Assembly (NCBI GenBank): GCA_020057015.1
Contig: JAGVGS010000092.1
Span: 1-11,482, forward strand
DNA: 11,482 nucleotides
Reading direction: 5' to 3'
From: Candidatus Omnitrophota bacterium
Lineage (GTDB): Bacteria; Omnitrophota; Gorgyraeia; Aquiviventales; Aquiviventaceae
In this document: piece after piece, positions 6,331-11,482 of the stretch
Numbering within the stretch: position 1 is the first letter of the stretch
Layout of the letters: every line of letters starts with the position of its first letter
Translations under genes and position numbers: made by a program
Notes under the pieces: model-generated
The model's input: the letters and a program-made list of their open reading frames with translations, nothing else
Database searches by the model: none
What the model was told of the DNA's origin: nothing

Positions 6331-7073
6331 GGGTGCGCGTGCGAACTGCTTACGGCAGGTACCGAAACGTGGCGTTTGGTGGCAACGTACAGGCTGGCGA
6401 GTCCATGAGAGAGTCCCACGTATTCTACCTGAACTTTCATATTGCGCAAGCGCTCCACGAACTGCGCAGGCGTCACGAAATTCTTCACCGAGCGCGCCAG
6501 ATACCAAAAAGGCCACAACCGGCCGGTCAGCAGAAAGCCGATGAGCGGGGCGACGCCAAACAGATAAGCAAAATAGCCGGCGCGCAGCAGCGGGTGAGCC
6601 GGGCGGCCGGTCTCCAGCACGATCAGCTGCCCCCCGGGGCGCAGGACGCGCAGCATCTCAAGCAGCCCGGCATCCAGATCCACCCAGTTCCGGGTGGAAA
6701 AACCCACCACCACGCGATCGAACTGCGCCTCCTCGAAGGGCAGCTGCAGCGCATCGGCTTGCACCCAGTGCACAGACGCTGCGCGGCGGGCTTCGCTGCG
6801 GCGCCGCCCGTGCGCCAGCATCTCCCAGGTAAAATCCAGCGCCACCACCAGGCCACGTCCCTGCTGCCACTGCGCGCTCTGAAACGACAGATCGCCGGTG
6901 CCGGCGCACACGTCCAGCACGCGATGCTGCGGTTGCAGGCCGGCAGCGGCCAGTGCGAAGCTGCGCCATTGCTGGTCTTGGCCGCAGCTGGCGAGGCGAT
7001 TAAACACGTCATAGCGCGGCGCAATCCGGGTGAAGAGCCGCTGCACAAAGGGGCGCTTTTCTTCCGGCGTCAT
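6327..7073 (-). CDS. menG: demethylmenaquinone/ubiquinone C-methyltransferase
   Basis: This SAM-dependent methyltransferase adds the methyl group to demethylmenaquinol, or to the corresponding ubiquinone precursor. It has 248 residues, normal for MenG/UbiE. The N-terminal family signature FTRIAPRYDVFNRLAS is at 14-29. SAM motif I is VLDVCAGTGDLS (52-63), motif II is around DFTWEML (80-86), and RVLRPGGQLIVLE is at 142-154. The family motif GF-x-x-RN appears as GFSTRNWVD (124-132). Its start overlaps the rex stop (ATGA) and is preceded by GGAAGG at a spacing of 4 bases. Its stop overlaps the polyprenyl synthase start in the same way. Menaquinone is more likely than ubiquinone because the partner Rieske and cytochrome b have low-potential features, but the sequence does not prove it. 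The short C-terminal tail (SVPAVSSSHAHP) is not conserved in the family. Confidence 0.93.
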   Translation of the reverse strand: MTPEEKRPFVQRLFTRIAPRYDVFNRLASCGQDQQWRSFALAAAGLQPQHRVLDVCAGTGDLSFQSAQWQQGRGLVVALDFTWEMLAHGRRRSEARRAASVHWVQADALQLPFEEAQFDRVVVGFSTRNWVDLDAGLLEMLRVLRPGGQLIVLETGRPAHPLLRAGYFAYLFGVAPLIGFLLTGRLWPFWYLARSVKNFVTPAQFVERLRNMKVQVEYVGLSHGLASLYVATKRHVSVPAVSSSHAHP

Positions 7074-7723
7074 GAGGCCTTCCCGGCTTTGCCGTGATGC
7101 GCGAGGTAGTAGGCCAGGGTCTCCAATTCACTGGCGAGATCCACCACGCGCAGCCACACGCCGGGTGGCACCTCCAAATGCACCGGGGCGAAATTCACGA
7201 TGGCTCGGACGCCGGCCTGCAGGAACTGGTTGCACACCTCCTGGGCCGCCTCCACCGGCACGGTGATCATGCCGATGTGGATCCGGGCTTTTTTCACGAG
7301 CTCCGGCAACTGCTGGGGCGAGGCCACACTCAGGCCCTGCACCAGGGTGCCGACTTTGCGAGGATCCGCATCCACCGCGACCCGAAACAGAAACCCGCGC
7401 TCCTGAAAGCCGCGGTACGCCAGCAGCGCGCTGCCGAGATTGCCGACCCCGGCCAACGCGACATGCCATTGGTGGCCGGCAATGCCCAGAATGCCGGTGA
7501 GGCGCTCGTGCAGCCGGCGGACTTCATAGCCGCGGCCGCTGGTGCCGAACTGCCCGAACGTGCTCAAATCCCGCCGGACCTGTGCATCCGTGAGGCCCAG
7601 TTGTTGCGCCAGCCGGCGCGAGGAGACAAACGGCGCGCGCGTTTTCTGCAGCCGGGTAAGCTCGCGCACATAGAGCGACAAGCGCGCCACACACCCCTCG
7701 GAGACGACGCGCGGAGCGGGCAT
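7070..7723 (-). CDS. rex: redox-sensing transcriptional repressor Rex
   Basis: Rex binds DNA when NADH is low relative to NAD+ and represses respiration and fermentation genes; NADH releases it. From the ATG at 7723 the protein has 217 residues, close to the usual 210. The winged-helix domain contains SSRRLAQQLGLTDAQVRRDL (34-53) followed by STFGQFGTSGRGYEV, the classical Rex signature. The Rossmann domain has AGVGNLGSALL (91-101) with the GxGxxG NAD(H) site, and Asp118/Asp120 at the end of the second strand. The C-terminal helix DLASELETLAYYL (195-207) matches the domain-swapped dimer helix. The start overlaps the hemL stop as TGATG, and the end overlaps menG by 4 bases. The frame is open further upstream inside hemL, but that extension lacks family residues. 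It lies between the heme and quinone genes, so it probably controls this operon; its operator is not visible here and may lie upstream of the right edge. Confidence 0.95.
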   Translation of the reverse strand: MPAPRVVSEGCVARLSLYVRELTRLQKTRAPFVSSRRLAQQLGLTDAQVRRDLSTFGQFGTSGRGYEVRRLHERLTGILGIAGHQWHVALAGVGNLGSALLAYRGFQERGFLFRVAVDADPRKVGTLVQGLSVASPQQLPELVKKARIHIGMITVPVEAAQEVCNQFLQAGVRAIVNFAPVHLEVPPGVWLRVVDLASELETLAYYLAHHGKAGKAS

Positions 7724-9006
7724 CACACCTGCGCGACGGCGCGAAACGCGGCGGCCGCGGCGGCGGCGAATCGGCGCAATTGCCTCGGCGTGTGCGCAGG
7801 CGACACAAACAGGGCCTCGAACGGCGAGGGGGGAATGAGGACGCCCTGCTCGCGCAAGGCGTTGGCCCAGCATGCGAATCGATCGCGCCGGCTGGCCTGC
7901 GCCTCAGCGGCGTTGCGCACCGGCTGGTCGCTGAAAAAGACCGTGAACATGGAACCGACGCGGTTGATCTGAATGGGCACGCCGGCGGCCTGAGCCGCTT
8001 GCGCCAGGGCGTGCGTGAGCTGGGTGGTGCGCCGTTCGAGCTGGGCATAGGGCGGATGGCGTTGAATCCATTGCAGCGCCGTGGCCCCGGCGACCATGCT
8101 GAGCGGGTGCCCGGCAAACGTGCCGCCATGGTACACATCGCCCAGCGGGGCGAGGCGCTGCATCAAGAGCCGCGGCCCGCCGACCGCGCCGATCGGCAGC
8201 CCGCCGCCGATAATTTTCCCCAGGATGGTCAGATCCGCTTGCACGCCGAAGTGCTGCTGCGCGCCGCCGGGGGCTAGGCGAAAGCCGGTGACCACCTCAT
8301 CAAAGATGAGCAGCGCCCCGCTGCGCGTGGCCAATTCCCTCAGCGCCTGAAGAAAGCCCGGCGCTGGGGGCAGGACCCCGGTATTGGCGGCGACGGGCTC
8401 TACGATGATGCAGGCCAGTTCTTTGCCTTGTTGGTCTACGGCGCGCCGGAGCGCAGCCACGTCATTGTAGGCCACGAGGGTGCGATGCGAGGCCAGCGCG
8501 GCCGGGATGCCGGCGGTGTGTCCCGCCATCAGCACATCGCTATGCCCATGGTAGCCGCCTGTGAAGCTCAGCACTCGCGTGCGCCCCGTCACCGCGCGCG
8601 CCAGGCGCACCGCCGTCATGCACGCTTCGGTGCCTGAGACGGTGAACCGCACCTGCTCAATGCCAGGCATCGCCTGCGCGATCAGCGAGGCCAAGGTGAC
8701 TTCTCCCTCATGCGTTAATCCCGCCAGCACCAAGCGCGGCAGCGCCGCCTGCAGGGCGCGGGTGATCGCAGGCGGTTGATGACCCCAGAGCAAGGCCCCC
8801 CAGCCCATGATGAAATCGATATACGCCCGGCCTTCGGTCGAGGTGAGCACAGCCCCGGCGGCGCGGCGCGCCAGCACCGGATCACTGCCGACCTGTTGGT
8901 AGGCGCGCACCGGGCTGTTCACTCCGCCCACGAGCACGGCTTGGGCTTGCGCCCAGATCTGTGCCGCGGGCACGCGGCGCGATGCGGCGCTGGCGCGCGG
9001 ACTCAT
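7723..9006 (-). CDS. hemL: glutamate-1-semialdehyde 2,1-aminomutase
   Basis: HemL converts glutamate-1-semialdehyde to 5-aminolevulinate with PLP, the last step of the C5 route to tetrapyrroles. The protein has 427 residues, the usual size. GGVNSPVRAYQQVG (27-40) is the GSA-aminomutase signature. SGTEA (124-128), GGYHGHSD (150-157), IFDEVVTGFR (234-243) and GKIIGGGLPIGAVGG follow in the expected order, with the PLP lysine at K264. Three family positions differ: Val123 replaces the Asn before SGTEA, ANTGV (207-211) stands where GNMNC or similar is usual, and GTFAGHPL has His300 for the common Asn. It starts with ATGA overlapping the hemB stop and has GAGGA 4 bases upstream. Neighbouring hemB supports the heme role. 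The diverged residues leave some chance of a related class III aminotransferase. A glutamyl-tRNA reductase (hemA) would be expected outside the window. Confidence 0.93.
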   Translation of the reverse strand: MSPRASAASRRVPAAQIWAQAQAVLVGGVNSPVRAYQQVGSDPVLARRAAGAVLTSTEGRAYIDFIMGWGALLWGHQPPAITRALQAALPRLVLAGLTHEGEVTLASLIAQAMPGIEQVRFTVSGTEACMTAVRLARAVTGRTRVLSFTGGYHGHSDVLMAGHTAGIPAALASHRTLVAYNDVAALRRAVDQQGKELACIIVEPVAANTGVLPPAPGFLQALRELATRSGALLIFDEVVTGFRLAPGGAQQHFGVQADLTILGKIIGGGLPIGAVGGPRLLMQRLAPLGDVYHGGTFAGHPLSMVAGATALQWIQRHPPYAQLERRTTQLTHALAQAAQAAGVPIQINRVGSMFTVFFSDQPVRNAAEAQASRRDRFACWANALREQGVLIPPSPFEALFVSPAHTPRQLRRFAAAAAAAFRAVAQV

Positions 9007-10016
9007 CGCGTCCTCGCTTGCAACACTTGCGCGGCCTGCTGAGCCCAGTAGGTGATCAGCACATCGGCCCCCGCGCGCCGCAGGCAGAGCAACTGCTCCA
9101 TCCAGAGGGCAGGCTCATCCACCCAGCCGCGCGCCGCGGCGGCCTTGACCATCGCATATTCGCCGCTGACGTTGAACGCCGCCACCGGCACGGCAAAGGC
9201 CTGCTTGAGGCGATAGATGATGTCGAGATACCCGAGGGCGGGTTTGACCATCAGCATGTCGGCCCCGGCCGCCAGGTCAGCCTGCGCTTCCCGCAGCGCT
9301 TCTTCGGCATTGCGCGGGTCCATCTGATAACCGCGCCGATCACCGAACTGAGGCGCTGAATTCGCGGCTTCGCGAAACGGCCCATACAAGGCCGAGGCAT
9401 ACTTCGCGGTATACGCCAGGATCGGGACATGGGTGTGGCCGGCGGCATCCAGGGCGTGCCGGATGGCCGCCACATTGCCATCCATCATGTCCGAGGGGGC
9501 CACGACATCGGCGCCGGCTTGCGCGTGTGAAACAGCGGTACGCGCCAGGGCGCGCAGCGTCCCCGGCAGATCCACGCGAGGGGCCTCATTCTGGCGGCGG
9601 CGGCCGTGCAGCAGGCCGCAATGGCCATGGCTGGTATAGGCGCACAGGCACACATCCGTGAGCACGAGCAGGCGCGGCAGCCGGGCTTTCAGCGCGCGCA
9701 GCGCCTGTTGCACGAGGCCCTGCGAGGCGAAGGCGCGGCTGGCCTGCGCGTCTTTGTGGGTGGCCACGCCGAAGAGCAGCACCCCGCCAAGACCGAGGCG
9801 TTGTAGTTGCTCGCACTCCTTGAGGAGTGCATCGATCGAGAGTTGGTGCTGCCCTGGCATCGAGGGGATCGGCTGGCGCAGGCGTCGGCCCGGCCGCACG
9901 AAGAGCGGCATGATCAGCTGCCGGGGTGCCAGTTGCCCCTCCTGCACCAGCTGGCGCAAGGCGGGTGTTTGTCTCAAACGGCTCGGTCGCGCAGGGGCTA
10001 CTTGAGATATCGGCAT
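9003..10016 (-). CDS. hemB: porphobilinogen synthase (5-aminolevulinate dehydratase)
   Basis: HemB condenses two 5-aminolevulinate molecules into porphobilinogen. It has 337 residues, the normal length. DVCLCAYTSHGHCG (121-134) carries the zinc-type cysteines C123, C125 and C133, so this is a Zn enzyme rather than the Mg/Asp-rich form. APSDMMDG (173-180), AYTAKYASALYGPFREA with Schiff-base Lys205, DRRGYQMDP (226-234) and LMVKPALGYLD with Lys258 follow. The late motif reads FNVSGEYAM, where Tyr-Gln is more usual than Phe-Asn. The ATG at 10016 lies 19 bases inside the 3' end of cobA-hemD, and the stop overlaps the hemL start by 4 bases, so expression of all three should be coupled. The N-terminus (about 1-15) is variable in the family; the start could be a few codons later. 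Confidence 0.96.
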   Translation of the reverse strand: MPISQVAPARPSRLRQTPALRQLVQEGQLAPRQLIMPLFVRPGRRLRQPIPSMPGQHQLSIDALLKECEQLQRLGLGGVLLFGVATHKDAQASRAFASQGLVQQALRALKARLPRLLVLTDVCLCAYTSHGHCGLLHGRRRQNEAPRVDLPGTLRALARTAVSHAQAGADVVAPSDMMDGNVAAIRHALDAAGHTHVPILAYTAKYASALYGPFREAANSAPQFGDRRGYQMDPRNAEEALREAQADLAAGADMLMVKPALGYLDIIYRLKQAFAVPVAAFNVSGEYAMVKAAAARGWVDEPALWMEQLLCLRRAGADVLITYWAQQAAQVLQARTR

Positions 10017-11482
10017 AGCGCTTCTACCAGACCTTCCATCGTTGCCTGCTTGGCTTGGGCCACGACGCGCCCGCCTCGGGCGCGCACGGCCGCTGACGTA
10101 ATCGGGCCGATCGATACAAAGGGCAGCCGCTTGAAGTCGCGGCGCTTACGCTTGGGCAGTGCCTGATAGAGATGTTCTGCGCTGCTGGCGGAGGTGGCTG
10201 TGACCGCATCCCAGGAAATGGCGCACGCCGCGGCCACCCGTGCCTGCAGCGCGCGCGGCATCAGGGTGCGATATACCGGCACACGGGTGACCTGCATGCC
10301 CAATCGGCGAAGGCCTTGCTCTAGGACATCGCGGCTACCAGCGGCATTGAACAGCATCGCGCGCTTGCCCTGCAGCCGCTGCCGCGGCAGGTCCTTGAGC
10401 ACACCCTCTTGTTGATAGCGGCGGGGCGTGAAATCCACCTGCAGACCCAGCCGGCGCAGCGAGAGTGCCGTCTTTGGTCCAATGGCCGCCAGATGGCAGC
10501 CCTTCAGCCAGCGCACGTCTTTGCGCACCCGGCGCAGCACATCCTGCAGCCAGACGATGCCCTCGGCGCTCGTAAAGAACACCCAATCGGTTTGAGGGAT
10601 CTGGGCTAAGGCCGCGCGCGTGCGGGCGGTCAACGGGACCGGGCGCAGGACCACGGTGGGCAGCGCGGTCACGTCGGCCCCGAGGGCCATGAGCTGCTCC
10701 GCCAGCTGAGACCCTTTTTCCATCGCGCGCGTGATGAGCACCCGGCGGCCAAAGAGCGGGCGCTGCTCAGCCCAGCGCACCTGAGGGCGCAGCCGCACCA
10801 CATTTCCGATCACCAGGATCGCCGGCGCTTGCACGCGCGCGTGGCGGGCGGATGCCGCCATCGTGCCGAGCGTTCCGGTGAGGGTACGCTGCTGCGGCCA
10901 CGTGCCGCGCTCAATGAGCGCGCAAGGGGTGGAGTCCAAGCGCCCTTCCTGCCGCAGCCGGGCGATGATGCCGGGCAGCCGCCCGACGGCCATCAAGCAC
11001 ACCAGCGTGCCTGGGGAGCGGGCCAGCGCGGCCCAATCGATGCTGCTGTCGCGCTTGCCCGGATCCTCATGGCCGGTAAAGAACGTGACCGACGAGGCGA
11101 GGCCGCGGTGCGTCACGGGAATCCCGGCATAGGCCGGCACCGCCACGGCGCTCGAGACCCCAGGCACTACTTCAAAAGGGATGCGCGACTGGGCGAGGGC
11201 AAGTACCTCTTCCCCGCCGCGACCGAACACAAACGGATCCCCGCCCTTGAGCCGCACTACCTGACGCCCCTGGCGAGCCAACCGCACCAACAGTCGGTTG
11301 ATTCGCTGCTGGCTGGTCGAGCGCTCATCCGCAGACTTGCCCACATACACCCGACGCGCCTGCGCGTCGCAGAGTGCCAGCAGCTGCGGGCCGATTAAGT
11401 GGTCATACACCACGACCTCTGCGGTTTCCAAGAGCTGCCGTCCGCGCACGGTCAGCAGCCCAGGGTCGCCGGGGCCGGCCCC
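9998..11482 (-). CDS. cobA-hemD: uroporphyrinogen-III C-methyltransferase/uroporphyrinogen-III synthase fusion (5' end outside window)
   Basis: This is a two-domain enzyme. The HemD half closes hydroxymethylbilane to uroporphyrinogen III; the CobA half methylates it twice with SAM to precorrin-2, towards siroheme and B12. The 494 visible residues begin GAGPGDPGLLTVRGRQLL, the normal CobA start, so only about 5-10 residues are missing. CobA continues with VRLKGGDPFVFGRGGEE, VVPGVSSAVAVPAYAGIPVTHRG, FFTGHED, LIERGTWPQQ and PAILVIGNVV, covering about the first 240 residues. HemD starts near LFGRRVLITRA, with FFTSAEGI, LAAIGPKTA, LFNAAGSRDVLE, VYRT and FVSIGPITSAAVR after it; such weakly conserved motifs are normal for HemD. 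Fusions of this kind are known in several bacterial phyla. The gene ends 19 bases inside hemB. Heme itself needs only the HemD half, so the fusion also gives a route to siroheme or cobalamin. Neighbours beyond the right edge may include hemC and hemA. Confidence 0.94.
   Translation of the reverse strand, partial: GAGPGDPGLLTVRGRQLLETAEVVVYDHLIGPQLLALCDAQARRVYVGKSADERSTSQQRINRLLVRLARQGRQVVRLKGGDPFVFGRGGEEVLALAQSRIPFEVVPGVSSAVAVPAYAGIPVTHRGLASSVTFFTGHEDPGKRDSSIDWAALARSPGTLVCLMAVGRLPGIIARLRQEGRLDSTPCALIERGTWPQQRTLTGTLGTMAASARHARVQAPAILVIGNVVRLRPQVRWAEQRPLFGRRVLITRAMEKGSQLAEQLMALGADVTALPTVVLRPVPLTARTRAALAQIPQTDWVFFTSAEGIVWLQDVLRRVRKDVRWLKGCHLAAIGPKTALSLRRLGLQVDFTPRRYQQEGVLKDLPRQRLQGKRAMLFNAAGSRDVLEQGLRRLGMQVTRVPVYRTLMPRALQARVAAACAISWDAVTATSASSAEHLYQALPKRKRRDFKRLPFVSIGPITSAAVRARGGRVVAQAKQATMEGLVEALCRYLK

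Noticed and set aside
6331..6516. Longer N-terminus for the polyprenyl synthase
   Set aside because: It lies within menG and has no family similarity; the ATGA overlap start at 6330 gives the normal length.
7724..7873. Longer N-terminus for Rex
   Set aside because: It lies within hemL and is an Arg-rich low-complexity stretch; the start at 7723 gives the standard Rex length.
7094..7972. Plus-strand open frame of 292 codons opposite rex and hemL
   Set aside because: It has no recognisable motif and mirrors two well-supported genes on the other strand.
1..11482. Rex operators, terminator hairpins, tRNAs, CRISPR or insertion sequences
   Set aside because: None was found by eye; the genes abut so closely that there is almost no non-coding room.

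Overview
The window is a GC-rich (by eye well above 60%), completely coding stretch in which all twelve genes lie on the minus strand. They are packed so tightly (ATGA or TGATG overlaps, or gaps of 3 to 10 bases) that they look like one long operon running from the right edge to the left. Both ends are open: the first gene (cobA-hemD) lacks its extreme 5' end at the right edge, and the last (larE-like) runs off the left edge. No RNA gene, mobile element, CRISPR array or convincing terminator is visible, and no gene-free stretch exceeds about 10 bases.

In order of transcription the layout is as follows. (1) Tetrapyrrole synthesis: a fused uroporphyrinogen-III methyltransferase/synthase (cobA-hemD), hemB and hemL. 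(2) A redox-sensing repressor, rex. (3) Quinone synthesis: a MenG/UbiE methyltransferase and a long-chain polyprenyl diphosphate synthase. (4) A very small tatA. (5) A Rieske/cytochrome b complex: a Rieske protein with a twin-arginine signal anchor, a 605-residue cytochrome b of b6 plus subunit IV type with a C-terminal membrane extension, and a membrane-anchored five-heme cytochrome c. (6) Two sulfur-transfer PP-loop enzymes: mnmA (tRNA 2-thiouridylase) and a LarE-like protein.

The genes read as a parts list for one respiratory complex. They supply heme, the quinone head-group methylation and tail, the export factor for the folded Fe-S subunit, and the three subunits themselves, with an NAD(H)-sensing repressor encoded in the middle. 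Quinol oxidation by cytochrome b and Rieske would pass electrons to the pentaheme cytochrome, which takes the place of cytochrome c1 or f. Several residues suggest a low-potential menaquinone system: APWY in place of PEWY, Phe at the usual Rieske Tyr position, and b6-like histidine spacing without the heme ci cysteine.

The organism is probably a Gram-negative-type respiring bacterium outside the well-studied Proteobacteria, of the kind found among Nitrospirota, NC10, Omnitrophota or similar environmental lineages. This is an inference from gene order and protein types; the sequence alone does not fix the phylum.
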